From Candidatus Sulfotelmatobacter sp. (lineage in GTDB: Bacteria > Acidobacteriota > Terriglobia > Terriglobales > Acidobacteriaceae): a stretch of DNA of 64,000 bases. Under the pieces are notes generated by a model. That model saw only the letters and a program-made list of their open reading frames with translations. It was not told the origin of the DNA and ran no database searches. Where the stretch lies: NCBI GenBank assembly GCA_030041215.1, contig JASHOH010000037.1, positions 1 through 64,000 on the forward strand, in the 5' to 3' direction. Position numbers and translations under genes: made by a program. Shown one piece after another: positions 44,967 through 54,264 of the stretch (position 1 is its first letter; the number at the start of each line of letters is the position of its first letter).

Positions 44967-45245
44967 TCACGCCGCAGGACGGTCTCGTTCAATCTGCATC
45001 CACTCGCGAACGAAGTTTGGGCACGCCACAATGTCGAAGTAACGTCCTTCGCCGCTGATGAGATAGCCGAGCGCATCGCGATCGACTTTTTCGAGAGAAA
45101 TCATATTGAGCAGCGGCCACAAGCCGCACTCGATGGCCGACGTAACAAGCTGATTGAGATACAAAATATGCCCTTCAAGCAAGCTGCCGGAAACGTAAAT
45201 GGTGACCGATGGTGAGACTGGATTTTCCGCATAATTCCGAATCAT
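44967..45245 (-). CDS. STAS-like domain protein
   Basis: A 92-residue protein starting at ATG 45245 with GCAGGAGTGGAGCAG upstream. The pattern SVTIYVSGSLLEGHIL, then CGLWPLLNMISLEKVDRDAL and CPNFVREWMQIE, resembles STAS or anti-sigma antagonist domains: a beta-strand, helix, then the LNLxxLxxVD strand. A conserved phosphoserine cannot be assigned with certainty. Possibly a switch protein in a partner-switching circuit whose kinase is elsewhere. Confidence 0.5.
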   Translation of the reverse strand: MIRNYAENPVSPSVTIYVSGSLLEGHILYLNQLVTSAIECGLWPLLNMISLEKVDRDALGYLISGEGRYFDIVACPNFVREWMQIERDRPAA

Positions 45246-45398
45246 TTCTGCTCCACTCCTGCGGTTTTGTTTTGAGGAACTTGATTATTGGACGCGCGGA
45301 CAGGACATTCTTTGCGCAAAGAGTTGTAAGAATTTGTAAATCAGGGTGAGAGAAAATGAACAGCGGTCTCAGGTGCGGAAAAAGCAGGCAGTATTAGC

Positions 45399-45500
45399 CA
45401 GGCACCGGGGACCCACTGCACACGCAAGAGCCCGTTACCGTTGCTTCCTTCCGGACCTGGCGGGGTTGGCGGGAATACGTCGCGTGGGACCGATGCCTGA
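45399..45500 (-). ncRNA. ffs: Signal recognition particle RNA, small bacterial type
   Basis: On the minus strand the segment reads CCAGGTCCGGAAGGAAGCA then ACGGTAACGGG, the universal SRP RNA apical loop with the GGAA-type tetraloop and the flanking symmetric and asymmetric loops. The ends GGCATCGG and CCGGTGCC pair to close a helix, giving about 100 bases, the short form without an Alu domain. It binds Ffh for co-translational targeting, and the partner receptor ftsY is at 56334. Confidence 0.9.
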
Positions 45501-45623
45501 CCTGAATTATTCTAGCAAGACATGATCGGCAACGGAGCGGTCCGCGACGCGGTTGTTGTGGCAAGTCCGGGACCATATCAGGTGCCGGCGTCTTTTGACT
45601 GATGCGCTAAACCCTGATTCCCA

Positions 45624-46274
45624 CTAGAAGTGCCAGACTGCGCCGCCCGCTACAAAGTAGTTATGCTGGCGAGTCTTGCCGGTGTCGGCGAGCGGCAAAT
45701 CCGGAGTGCCCGACCAGAAATCCCGTGCCTCGCCGCGGAATCCAAGATGGCGGAAGCGGCGCTGGAACGGATTCAAGTCCAGCCCCACACCTCCTTGCAG
45801 CACGCCCGAAGTCGTTGAGCCTCCCGGGTTCGTTCCGTAATAGTTCAGGTTGTTACTCTCCGTAAAATGCGCAAAACCCCCGCCAATGCTTACCCATGGA
45901 GAAACCGCCGTGGCAGGAAACAAGTTGAGCCGCAAACCTGGGGTCAGGAAATACTGTTTGTATTCGGAAGGAACCACGTCACCACCCGAGCCGAGCTTTT
46001 CATCTAAATTCAACACCGCGAGGACTTCACCAGAGAGACCGACGATTGGGGTCGTTAGGAGGCGTCGCGAATAGTTAACTTCGAAACTAAGTCCGTGCCC
46101 AGAGCGAACAAAGGGATTAACAGCGGGCGCGTTCGGGCCATGGATGCCTTGGTCGCTGATGAACATGCGCCCGATCATGCCGGTCAATTGGTTTGGCTCA
46201 TCTTGAGCCGCAGCCTGCCCGATGGCGCACAGCGCCAGCATCAGGACTGCAATTATGGCCTGTTTCCCAGACAT
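45624..46274 (-). CDS. Outer-membrane beta-barrel protein
   Basis: A 216-residue exported protein: signal peptide 1-24 (ending AQAAAQ) and then an eight-stranded-barrel pattern of alternating residues (SFEVNYSRRLLTTPIVGLSG). The very last residue is Phe (AGGAVWHF), the sorting signal for barrel assembly. It is of the OmpW/opacity type in length. Function unknown. No operon partner. Confidence 0.7.
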   Translation of the reverse strand: MSGKQAIIAVLMLALCAIGQAAAQDEPNQLTGMIGRMFISDQGIHGPNAPAVNPFVRSGHGLSFEVNYSRRLLTTPIVGLSGEVLAVLNLDEKLGSGGDVVPSEYKQYFLTPGLRLNLFPATAVSPWVSIGGGFAHFTESNNLNYYGTNPGGSTTSGVLQGGVGLDLNPFQRRFRHLGFRGEARDFWSGTPDLPLADTGKTRQHNYFVAGGAVWHF

Positions 46275-46626
46275 TCTTCCTCCAGGATGCGGGACTAAAA
46301 TTTTCTAAGATAAAAGCAGCCTAGCATGAAGACTAACGTTTTCAGTCCCTTGGACTTGTCATCTTGGTGCCTAAAGTCACCTCCCTTACTTGCTCAAATT
46401 CACCGCTTGGTAGTGGCTCAGTTTGAAACTTGAGAGCAATTCTTCTCTCCGTTCTCCGTGGCGTGCCCTGAGCGCAGCCGTTTTTCAGGCGGAGCGAAGG
46501 ATCTCCCTACCCACTGGTCATTGGGTGTGAGATTCCTCGCCCCGCTGGTGAAAGCGCGGGGCCTCGGAATGACACCAACTCGACCGGCGGAATCCCTCCC
46601 TCCGTGACGGGCCAGGGCGCAACGGA
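46275..46626. repeat. Intergenic with REP-like element
   Basis: About 350 bases with no gene. A REP-like core (GCCCTGAGCGCAGCCG, a short insert, then GGCGGAGCGAAGGATCT) lies at 46464-46503, and CTCCGTGGCGTG at about 46456-46467 also recurs elsewhere in the window. The promoter of rimO must be in the right half. Confidence 0.5.
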
Positions 46627-48150
46627 ATGCTAAAATTCATAGATTGCATGCCTGCCCAGAACCTAACTATCTCCCTTCCTGGCCCGGAGAGCTCCGAATC
46701 TGATCTGAACGATCAGATTTCTCCCCAGCATCCGCCGAAGATCGGTTTCGTCAGCCTGGGATGTCCCAAGAATCTCGTCGATAGCGAGGTCATGATGGGG
46801 CTGGTAGCGCGTGCCGGGGCTACCCTTTCGCCGCGCGCCGAAGACGCCGACGTGATCGTGGTGAACACCTGTTCGTTCATCGAGAGTGCGCAGCAGGAAT
46901 CGGTGAACACGATACTGGAAATGGCAGCCCATAAAGCTAAGGGCCGGGCAAAGAAACTCGTTGTTGCTGGCTGCCTTGTAGAACGGTTCCGAGAAGAAAT
47001 CCGCAACCGCATTCCGGAAGTCGATGCGGTCGTAGGAACTGGCGAATTACAAGGTATCCTTGCCGCCACCGGAGTCGCCCCTGCGCCCGCCCCCTCTCCG
47101 CTTGTGGTGCTGCCTTCCCGTCCCGAAGGCGGCGCTCGCGCGGCACAAGGCCGATTTTCGCGTGGCGAATGGGACGGCGCCATCGCCGACCTGCCAAACT
47201 ATCTTTACGACGACGAGACTCCGCGCATTCTCGCCACGCCGAAGTCGACGGCCTACATCAAGATCGCCGAAGGTTGCAATCATCCCTGCACGTTCTGCAT
47301 CATTCCCCAGTTGCGCGGGCAGTTTCGCTCGCGCCGCTTTGAATCCGTCATTGCCGAAGCCGAGCGTTTGGCGCGAAGCGGCGTTCGCGAAATCACCCTC
47401 ATTGGCCAGGACACGACTTGTTACGGCGAAGACTTTGGCCTGAAGGACGGACTCGCACTGCTTCTCGAGAAACTTGCAAAGATCGAAGATCTCGGCTGGA
47501 TTCGCTTCCTCTACACCTATCCAAACAAGATCACGCTAAAGCTGCTGGAAACCATCGCATCGACGAAGAAGATATGTTCTTACATCGACCTGCCCTTACA
47601 GCACGCGTCCGCGACCGTGCTTAAACGCATGAAGCGTGGCGGGGGTACCGATGTATTCTTGCGCTCCATTGAAAAGATGCGCCGCATCGTTCCCCATCTC
47701 ACCTTACGCACGTCGTTCATCGTCGGCTTTCCCGGAGAAACGAAAAGCGAATTTGAAGAGCTGTGCGAATTCGTGCGCGCGGCTCAATTTGATTGGATGG
47801 GAACTTTCTCCTATTCCGATCAGGAGGGAGCCGGCTCCTACGCCCTTGAGAAGAAACTTTCTGCACGCGAAATCGAGGGCCGCCGCAAACACCTGATGGC
47901 AATCCAGCGCAAGATAAGCCGAAAGAAAAAGAAGGCGCTCGTTGGCAAGCGGTTCGATTTGTTGCTCGAAGGAAATTCCGAGGACACTGACTTACTGATA
48001 GAAGGCCGCACCGCCATGCACGCTCCCGAAATCGACGGCAAAGTCTTCGTGAACGATTTCCCTGGCGGGCTTACCCCCGAATTCGGCAGCTTTTATCGCT
48101 GCCAGATCACCGAAGCTTACGACTACGACCTGGTAGCGAGAATCCTTTAG
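46627..48150 (+). CDS. rimO: Ribosomal protein S12 methylthiotransferase
   Basis: A 507-residue radical SAM enzyme that methylthiolates an Asp of ribosomal protein S12. The UPF0004 domain (about 35-150; IGFVSLGCPKNLVDSEVMMG) holds the first cluster, including Cys in NTCSF and AGC. The radical SAM motif is AEGCNHPCTFC near 215-225, and the C-terminal TRAM domain ends at the stop. An insertion at about 155-195 (APAPAPSPLVVLPSRPEG and following) is longer than in most RimO proteins. Start at 46627 or at the second Met, 46648. Confidence 0.95.
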   Translation: MLKFIDCMPAQNLTISLPGPESSESDLNDQISPQHPPKIGFVSLGCPKNLVDSEVMMGLVARAGATLSPRAEDADVIVVNTCSFIESAQQESVNTILEMAAHKAKGRAKKLVVAGCLVERFREEIRNRIPEVDAVVGTGELQGILAATGVAPAPAPSPLVVLPSRPEGGARAAQGRFSRGEWDGAIADLPNYLYDDETPRILATPKSTAYIKIAEGCNHPCTFCIIPQLRGQFRSRRFESVIAEAERLARSGVREITLIGQDTTCYGEDFGLKDGLALLLEKLAKIEDLGWIRFLYTYPNKITLKLLETIASTKKICSYIDLPLQHASATVLKRMKRGGGTDVFLRSIEKMRRIVPHLTLRTSFIVGFPGETKSEFEELCEFVRAAQFDWMGTFSYSDQEGAGSYALEKKLSAREIEGRRKHLMAIQRKISRKKKKALVGKRFDLLLEGNSEDTDLLIEGRTAMHAPEIDGKVFVNDFPGGLTPEFGSFYRCQITEAYDYDLVARIL

Positions 48151-48192
48151 CCCTTCTTCACTCAGCGTAAAATCAAAACTGAGTGTTTTACG

Positions 48193-48399
48193 ATGCCCCG
48201 CAAGCGCACAGTGAAGGTCCGCTGCCCAATCTGCAAGAAAGAAGTGAAGAACAGCGATCCCGAATTTCCCTTCTGCAGCCGGCGCTGCCGCACGCTTGAT
48301 CTCGGCAAATGGGCCAGTGGGGATTATGTGATCGCATCCCCAGTCAAAGACTCGGAAGAACGCATGCAAGATCGGGGCAAAGGATCGGAGGATGTATGA
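48193..48399 (+). CDS. yacG: DNA gyrase inhibitor YacG
   Basis: A 68-residue zinc-binding protein with ligands Cys11, Cys14 (CPIC), Cys28 and Cys32 (FCSRRCR), the YacG arrangement. The C-terminal tail is charged. YacG binds gyrase and blocks its DNA access. It is close downstream of rimO, and the pgpA gene follows after about 90 bases of REP-like sequence. Confidence 0.9.
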   Translation: MPRKRTVKVRCPICKKEVKNSDPEFPFCSRRCRTLDLGKWASGDYVIASPVKDSEERMQDRGKGSEDV

Positions 48400-48412
48400 A
48401 GAACTCATTCGT

Positions 48413-48490
48413 GTGCGGGCGGGACGCCCGCACGACAGCCGCCGAGGACTCTTCGACTTGGCTCAGGGCAGGCGGCGCTACCGATAGCGG
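48413..48490. repeat. REP-like elements next to pgpA
   Basis: Hairpin GTGCGGGCG-GGA-CGCCCGCAC at 48413-48433, then GACTTGGCTCAGGGCAGG at about 48455-48472 (the core in inverse orientation). A further core (GCCCTGAGCCTGCCCAAGG) continues into the start of pgpA near 48555-48574. Confidence 0.6.
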
Positions 48491-48492
48491 CA

Positions 48493-49059
48493 ATGCAAAA
48501 GGCGCCTGACGTGGAAACGCGCAGTGCCAAGCCGCTCGATCGTAGGGCCAGCGCCTGCCCTGAGCCTGCCCAAGGGGCGTCCCGCCCAGCACCACGCTGG
48601 GCTTCAGTGATCGCAACTTTCTTCGGCATCGGCTACCTGCGCCCTGGCCCGGGCACTTGGGCCTCGGCTGCGACAACCCTTCTGTGGGCCGTAGTCGTCC
48701 ACGCAATCGACGCCTCATTCCGCATTCCAATTGCGATCACCCTTTCCATTCTCATAGTACTGATCGGTATTCCCGCTGCCACTAAAATCTCGCGCGCCTC
48801 CGGCAGGAAGGATCCACAAATCGTTGTCATCGACGAAGTCGCCGGTCAACTCATCGCACTCATCGGCGTCCCACTTGCATGGAAGCCTTTTCTCGCAGGC
48901 TTTATACTGTTTCGCCTCTTCGACATCCTCAAACCACCCCCGGTTCGGCAACTGGAGACGCTTCCCGAAGGCGCCGGCATCGTGTTCGACGACGTGGCCG
49001 CTGGCCTCTACGCTTTTGCGATTGTGCATCTCTTGCTCCACTTTGGCCTTCTAAGATAG
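48493..49059 (+). CDS. pgpA: Phosphatidylglycerophosphatase A
   Basis: A 188-residue membrane phosphatase that dephosphorylates phosphatidylglycerophosphate. The fold starts at WASVIATFFGIGYLRPGPGT (about 36-55). Acidic active-site motifs are DPQIVVIDEVAGQLIALIG (about 110) and FDILKPPPVRQLE (about 150), with DDVAAGLYA near 170. The first 35 residues have no counterpart in the family and are translated from a REP-like element (ACPEPAQGA), so the true start may be later or the repeat has been exapted as coding sequence. Confidence 0.92.
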   Translation: MQKAPDVETRSAKPLDRRASACPEPAQGASRPAPRWASVIATFFGIGYLRPGPGTWASAATTLLWAVVVHAIDASFRIPIAITLSILIVLIGIPAATKISRASGRKDPQIVVIDEVAGQLIALIGVPLAWKPFLAGFILFRLFDILKPPPVRQLETLPEGAGIVFDDVAAGLYAFAIVHLLLHFGLLR

Positions 49060-49098
49060 GTTCTTCTAAAATAGCTTCTGCATAGGCGTACTTTCCGC

Positions 49099-50172
49099 AT
49101 GGGATTCTCCGATCGCATCCTCGGCAAGAAAAACGTGAATGGCGGACCGCACATCGAGTCGGTCTCACCCGTATTGGCGCTCGCGGGCGGCGAAGTCCGC
49201 ATTGCCGGCTCGGGCCTGCGCCCGCAGCAATATCAGCGGCCGCGCGTGCGCTTCGGCGACGTGGAAGGCGGGGTCGTGGTCAGCTCAGATTCCTTTCTCG
49301 TTGCGCGCGTTCCTGAGGGAGCAACGTCCGGCCCGGTCGTCGTCGCTACTGACGGGCATGTCAGCAATGCTCAGACAATTCGCGTGGCTGTGCCCATCGC
49401 CGAAAATCTGCATCCCGTGACCAATCCCGCGCTCGATGCGCAGGGCAACATTTACGCAACGTTCTCCGGCGCGCGCGGCCAGAAGGTTCCGGTCGCCGTG
49501 TTCAAGATCGATACCAACTATGCCGTGAAGCCGTTCGTGGCCGACATGATGAACGCAACCGGCATCGCCTTTGATCGATCGGGGCACATGTACGTCTCCT
49601 CCCGCCACGATGGCGCCGTTTACCGCGTGGCCTCCAACGCAACCATGATTACCTACGCCGAGGGCATGGGCATCGCCACAGGAATTGCTTTCGACCGCAA
49701 TCAGAATCTCTACGTCGGCGATCGCAGTGGCACGATTTTCAAAATTGATCGCGACCAGAAGGTCTTCGTCTTCGCCACCCTTGAGCCCAGCGTCTCCGCG
49801 TATCATCTTGCCTTCAATCCTCAAGGCGATCTGTTCGTGACCGGCCCCACCACTTCCAGTTTCGACAGCGTTTATCGCATCGACCCCCACGGCACCGTCA
49901 GCACGTTTTATCGCGGCCTGGGGCGCCCTCAAGGTCTTGCCTTCGATATAGAAGGAAATCTCTACGTTGCCGCATCCCTCGCAGGCAGGCGCGGCATTGT
50001 GAAGATCACGCCGTCAGGGCAGGTCAATTTGGAAGTCGCCGGCCACGGGTTGGTCGGTCTCGCCTTCGCCCCTGGACGCAGCGTGATTCTCGCCACCAAC
50101 GATCCCGCCGGTAACGGCGCGGTGCATCATCTTTCATGGAACGTTCAGGGCCTGCCGCTGTTGCCAGAGTAG
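49099..50172 (+). CDS. IPT/TIG plus NHL-type beta-propeller protein
   Basis: A 357-residue protein with no signal peptide. An IPT/TIG immunoglobulin-like fold (about 15-100; HIESVSPVLALAGGEVRIAG) is followed by a propeller with SMP-30/NHL-type repeats (about 110-350). The repeated GIAFDRxGxMYV and GLAFDIEGNLYVAAS motifs mark four to five blades. Such proteins bind ligands or scaffold; no catalytic residues are seen. The gene lies 39 bases after pgpA and before cinA, with REP-like sequence after it. Confidence 0.75.
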   Translation: MGFSDRILGKKNVNGGPHIESVSPVLALAGGEVRIAGSGLRPQQYQRPRVRFGDVEGGVVVSSDSFLVARVPEGATSGPVVVATDGHVSNAQTIRVAVPIAENLHPVTNPALDAQGNIYATFSGARGQKVPVAVFKIDTNYAVKPFVADMMNATGIAFDRSGHMYVSSRHDGAVYRVASNATMITYAEGMGIATGIAFDRNQNLYVGDRSGTIFKIDRDQKVFVFATLEPSVSAYHLAFNPQGDLFVTGPTTSSFDSVYRIDPHGTVSTFYRGLGRPQGLAFDIEGNLYVAASLAGRRGIVKITPSGQVNLEVAGHGLVGLAFAPGRSVILATNDPAGNGAVHHLSWNVQGLPLLPE

Positions 50173-50207
50173 CGCCGCGGCTCCGTCCATTCCGCGTGAT
50201 GGGCGTC

Positions 50208-50248
50208 ATCCTGAGCGCAGCCGTTTTCCAGGCGGAGCGAAGGATCTT
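50208..50248. repeat. REP-like element
   Basis: ATCCTGAGCGCAGCCG, a short insert, then GGCGGAGCGAAGGATCTTTA, nearly identical to the element at 46464-46503. It sits between the propeller gene and cinA. Confidence 0.55.
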
Positions 50249-50325
50249 TAAGACATCTCTACGAATGGGAAGCTACAGTTCAGCTTTCAGCCGCGACTGC
50301 TTCCGTTTCATTTACACTTCTACCC

Positions 50326-51570
50326 GTGAACGCCGAAATCATTGCTGTCGGCTCCGAACTGCTGACGCCTTTCCGAACTGACACAAACTCTCTCTATCTC
50401 ACCGATCAGCTCAATCAACTCGGAGTCGAGGTCATCTTCAAAAGCGTCGTGGGAGATGATCTCAAGCGCCTCGTCGCTGCCGCGCAGCACGCATTATTTC
50501 GTTCGGAAATAATCATTTTCAGCGGCGGCCTCGGGCCCACTGAAGACGACCTTACCCGCGAAGCCGTGGCCGAGGCTCTCGGTATTCCGTTGCGCCGCGA
50601 CCCAGAAGTCCTTACTGCAATCGAGCGCCGCTTCGCATCGCGAGGCTGGAAGATGTCTGCCAACAACGCCAAGCAAGCCGACATTCTGGAAGGCGCCACG
50701 GTTCTCCCCAACGCCAACGGCACCGCGCCCGGACAGTGGCTCAGCGGCAAGGTCGAAGGCCGCGAGCGCATCATCATTCTTTTGCCCGGCCCTCCTCACG
50801 AACTGAAAGCTTTGTTCGAAGCCGAATGCCGCGAGCGCCTGCGCGCGAAGGTGCCCCCAGCTCACATTGCCACACGCACCTTGAAAGTGGCCATGCTGGG
50901 TGAATCTCACGTCGATGCGCGCATCGCTCCCATTTACAAAAGATACAGCAGCGTGCAGACCACGATCCTGGCCGGCGCGGGAGAAATTGAAGTGCATTTC
51001 AAATCTCGCGGCGAGACCTTGGACGCCGCGCAAGCGGCAGTGGATGAAGTCGCCGATGCTATCGAAGACGAGCTTGGCGACGCCGTTTACTCGCGTGACG
51101 GGCAGTCGCTTGAGCAGATCGTCGGCTATTGGTTGCAGATGCGCGGCGCAACTCTTGCCGTCGCAGAATCCTGCAGCGGCGGCCTTCTCGCCGAACGCAT
51201 AACATCGGTCAGCGGCAGCTCGCGTTATTTCGTCGGTGGGGCAGTGGTTTATTCTAATCCGTTGAAAACCGAACTCGCCGGCGTTCCCGCCGACATGATC
51301 GAGCGCCACGGCGCCGTCAGCCGCGAAGTCGCCGCGGCCCTGGCCGAAGGCATTCGCTATCGCTGCGAAGCAACGCTTGGCGTTGGCATCACCGGCGTGG
51401 CCGGACCTACGGGCGGAACCGCCACGAAGCCCGTTGGTCTCGTCTACCACGCACTCGCCAGCGACAGCGGAACGGAAGTGATCGAGCGCAACTTCCCCGG
51501 CGACCGCAAACGCATTCGCCGCTTCGCCAGCGCCATGGCACTGGATATGGTGAGGAAAAAGCTGATGTGA
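50326..51570 (+). CDS. cinA: Competence/damage-inducible protein CinA
   Basis: A 414-residue CinA: an N-terminal molybdopterin-binding/COG1058 domain (about 1-170; IIAVGSELLTPFRTDTNSLY, then FSGGLGPTEDDLTREAV) with ADP-ribose pyrophosphatase activity in homologues, and a C-terminal nicotinamide-nucleotide amidase domain (about 255-410; AVAESCSGGLLAERITSVSG). The start is GTG 50326 because homology begins there and no ATG precedes it in frame. It recycles NMN and may contribute to transformation. Followed by thpR. Confidence 0.95.
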   Translation: MNAEIIAVGSELLTPFRTDTNSLYLTDQLNQLGVEVIFKSVVGDDLKRLVAAAQHALFRSEIIIFSGGLGPTEDDLTREAVAEALGIPLRRDPEVLTAIERRFASRGWKMSANNAKQADILEGATVLPNANGTAPGQWLSGKVEGRERIIILLPGPPHELKALFEAECRERLRAKVPPAHIATRTLKVAMLGESHVDARIAPIYKRYSSVQTTILAGAGEIEVHFKSRGETLDAAQAAVDEVADAIEDELGDAVYSRDGQSLEQIVGYWLQMRGATLAVAESCSGGLLAERITSVSGSSRYFVGGAVVYSNPLKTELAGVPADMIERHGAVSREVAAALAEGIRYRCEATLGVGITGVAGPTGGTATKPVGLVYHALASDSGTEVIERNFPGDRKRIRRFASAMALDMVRKKLM

Positions 51571-51581
51571 ACGCAGCTTCT

Positions 51582-51712
51582 GGCTTTTAGCGTTTAGCTG
51601 TTAGCTTGTGAACTTGAGATTCGAGCAGCACGAATTAACTCCGAGAGCCGGGCATCGAATCAATCCCGGATTCGCGCCATAGCCAAGAGCTAAAAACTAA
51701 TAGCTAAGAGCC
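51582..51712. repeat. Imperfect inverted repeat
   Basis: GGCTTTTAGCGTTTAGCTG and following bases at 51582-51607 are complementary to the right arm at 51685-51712 (AAGAGCTAAAAACTAATAGC and following bases), with a spacer of about 75 bases. This TAGC/AGCTA-rich repeat fills the gap between cinA and thpR and may form a long stem. Confidence 0.5.
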
Positions 51713-51719
51713 GATTCCC

Positions 51720-52307
51720 ATGCGCCTCTTTGTTGCCCTCGACATCACTGACGACATTCGCGAGCGTATCGCTCGCTTTCTCGACGGTGTGCGCGAATTT
51801 GCTCCCGATGCCCGCTGGGTGCGCCCGGAATCCTTACATATCACTTTGAAGTTTATTGGAGAGAAGCCCGATGCTTTCGTCGATCAGATCAAAAAGGCGT
51901 TGTCCAGCATCGAAGCGGCGGCAATCGAAATGAATTTTGGCGGCTGTGGCTTCTTCCCCACTGCGAAAGCGCCACGGGTTTTCTGGATCGGCGTCGAAGC
52001 AGGGCCGAATTTAAACGCATTGGTCGGTCTCGCAGATGAGAAACTTGCCCAAGTCGGTATTCCAAAAGAAACGCACGCCTATAGCCCGCATCTCACGTTG
52101 GCGCGTGCGGCGGGCGGGTCGGGATCGCCGCGATGGCGGAAGGGCGACAAACCCAACCGTGCCTTCCAGCGGCTCCAGGAAAAATTGGCGGCCCTGCCGG
52201 TTCCGGAGTTTGGTACCATGATCGCCCGCGAGTTTTTTCTGTACCAGAGCCAGCTAGGCCGTGGAGGCTCGAAGTACACGAAGCTGGTGCAATTTGCTTT
52301 GCAGTAG
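51720..52307 (+). CDS. thpR: RNA 2',3'-cyclic phosphodiesterase
   Basis: A 195-residue 2H phosphoesterase that opens RNA 2',3'-cyclic phosphates. Two HxT motifs are the catalytic pair: HITLKF near 40-45 and HLTLAR near 124-129. The N-terminus MRLFVALDITDDIRERI is a family signature. Cytoplasmic. It is downstream of cinA with an inverted repeat in between. Confidence 0.92.
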   Translation: MRLFVALDITDDIRERIARFLDGVREFAPDARWVRPESLHITLKFIGEKPDAFVDQIKKALSSIEAAAIEMNFGGCGFFPTAKAPRVFWIGVEAGPNLNALVGLADEKLAQVGIPKETHAYSPHLTLARAAGGSGSPRWRKGDKPNRAFQRLQEKLAALPVPEFGTMIAREFFLYQSQLGRGGSKYTKLVQFALQ

Positions 52308-52460
52308 TTATTCGGAAGTTTGCGGCAGTGGACTTGGCTTCCCCGGCGAAACCTCGGCGGCTTTTCTTCACGATCTTTGCGGTAAAGAAGCTTTTGAACG
52401 CAAAGTGCATAAAGAGATGCCGCGAAGAAAGCAAAGGAAACCTCTGATAATTACTCTGCT

Positions 52461-53105
52461 GTGTTCGTTACCATAAGCTTCACCTTGCCGACGCTAATCA
52501 TCATCGCCGCCTCGAGCTACCTGCTGGGATCTATTCCCTTCGGCTATCTCTTGGTCCGACTTTTCCGTGGCGAAGACGTGCGTCTGAGCGGCAGCGGAAA
52601 CATCGGGGCCACCAATGTCTCCCGCAAATCGCCGATGTTGGGAGTCGTAACCCTGATATTCGATGCCTTGAAGGGAGCGGCGGCCGTCACCCTGGCATTT
52701 CGTTTGTGCAGTTCGACTTCCTCGAGCACGCGAATTTCTGTCGCATCGCTCGCCGCGCTGTGCGCCGTGGCCGGCCACATTTTTCCCATCTGGCTGAAAT
52801 TTCGCGGTGGCAAGGGAGTCGCAACCGGTCTCGGCTCTTTTCTTCTAATCGCTCCTAAAGCAGTAGTGATCGCGGCAGGGATTTTCGTTGCCGTCCTGTT
52901 CATTTTCCGTTATGTCTCACTGGCATCGATGATCGCTGTCGGCTGTTTTCCTTTGATTGTCTTTGCGATGCATATGTACGGCGATGCGCCCCCTGCCTTG
53001 GCGTTCATCGCCGCCACTTCCCTTCTCATCATCGCCCGGCACTATGCAAACATCCGCCGCCTTGTTGCCGGAACCGAATGTCGCTTTGGAGTTCGGCGCC
53101 CATGA
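52461..53105 (+). CDS. plsY: Glycerol-3-phosphate acyltransferase PlsY
   Basis: A 214-residue inner-membrane acyl-phosphate:glycerol-3-phosphate acyltransferase, the first step of phospholipid synthesis. The signature loops are present: LLGSIPFGYLLVR (about 21), SGSGNIGATNVSRKS (about 44-58) and KFRGGKGVATGLGSF (about 113). The start is GTG 52461. It ends in an ATGA overlap with gpsA, which makes its substrate, so the two genes are coupled. Confidence 0.94.
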   Translation: MFVTISFTLPTLIIIAASSYLLGSIPFGYLLVRLFRGEDVRLSGSGNIGATNVSRKSPMLGVVTLIFDALKGAAAVTLAFRLCSSTSSSTRISVASLAALCAVAGHIFPIWLKFRGGKGVATGLGSFLLIAPKAVVIAAGIFVAVLFIFRYVSLASMIAVGCFPLIVFAMHMYGDAPPALAFIAATSLLIIARHYANIRRLVAGTECRFGVRRP

Positions 53106-54124
53106 GCCGGATTGCCCTCATTGGCGCAGGAGCCTGGGGCACGGCATTGTCGATCCTGCTCGGGCGTAAAGGCACGCACCAGGTTCGGCTATGGGCATAC
53201 GAAAAAGAAGTGTGTGAATCGATCGCCCAGCGCCGCGAGAACACAGCGTTTCTTCCCGGGCAACGAATTCCGCCTGCCGTGGCGCCCTGTAACGATCTTG
53301 GCGAAGCGCTGGCGGGTGCAGAAATCGTGCTGAGCGTAATGCCCTCACAGCATTGCCGCCGGCTGTTTCAGCAGATGCTCCCGCATCTTGGCCCGGAAAG
53401 CATGATCGTCAGCGCAACTAAGGGACTGGAAGAAAATTCTCTGCTCCGCATGACGGAGGTAATCGCAGAAGCGCTCAGAGACAATAGCAAACCGAAACCC
53501 CGCATTGCCGCGCTCAGTGGCCCCTCGTTCGCCGTCGAAGTTGCACGAGGAGATCCCACGGCAGTCACGGTTGCTACCCAGGACCCTGAACTCGGGCGCC
53601 TCATTCAAAAAGAATTCAGCGACGCCAGCTTTCGTGTCTACACGAGTGACGACCCCATCGGCGTGGAACTGGGTGGCGCACTAAAAAACAGTGTAGCCAT
53701 CGCTGCCGGAATTTGTGCTGGACTCGGCCTCGGCCACAACTCGATCGCCGCCCTGATCACTCGCGGCCTGGCCGAAATTACGCGCCTCGTCATTGCCTGC
53801 GGAGGCAAAGCCGAAACTATGGCTGGCCTTGCGGGCTTGGGAGATCTAGTGCTTACGTGCACCGGCGGCCTGTCACGCAACCGCAGCGTTGGCGTGGAAC
53901 TGGGCAAGGGCCGCAAGTTGACCGAAATTCTTGCCGGCATGCATGGCGCCGTTGCCGAAGGAGTTTTCACTACCACTGCCGCCGTCGGACTGGCTTGCGC
54001 GCACGGAGTTGAGATGCCGATTATTGAGCAGATTTATGCTATCCTGCACGACGGCAAAGCTCCACGGGATGCAATCTCCGAACTGATGGCGCGCACCGGC
54101 AAAAGCGAGGCGCTCCGCCAGTAA
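53102..54124 (+). CDS. gpsA: NAD(P)H-dependent glycerol-3-phosphate dehydrogenase
   Basis: A 340-residue cytoplasmic dehydrogenase giving sn-glycerol-3-phosphate for PlsY. The Rossmann motif is GAGAWGTALSILLGRKG (about 8-24), the catalytic Lys is in GGALKNSVAIAAG near 194, and EITRLVIACGG marks the C-terminal domain. The start codon overlaps the plsY stop by 4 bases. Well conserved, nothing unusual. Confidence 0.96.
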   Translation: MSRIALIGAGAWGTALSILLGRKGTHQVRLWAYEKEVCESIAQRRENTAFLPGQRIPPAVAPCNDLGEALAGAEIVLSVMPSQHCRRLFQQMLPHLGPESMIVSATKGLEENSLLRMTEVIAEALRDNSKPKPRIAALSGPSFAVEVARGDPTAVTVATQDPELGRLIQKEFSDASFRVYTSDDPIGVELGGALKNSVAIAAGICAGLGLGHNSIAALITRGLAEITRLVIACGGKAETMAGLAGLGDLVLTCTGGLSRNRSVGVELGKGRKLTEILAGMHGAVAEGVFTTTAAVGLACAHGVEMPIIEQIYAILHDGKAPRDAISELMARTGKSEALRQ

Positions 54125-54264
54125 CCAGCGCTTGTAACTTGAGTGCGCGGTTATTTAGCGTCAATGCTCACCCGCCAGTTTAGGTTCAGGACACTTTGGT
54201 AATGACGCATTTTCCGCTTTTCACCTCAGCGAACTCGCGCCCCAATTAAAATTTCATAGATACC

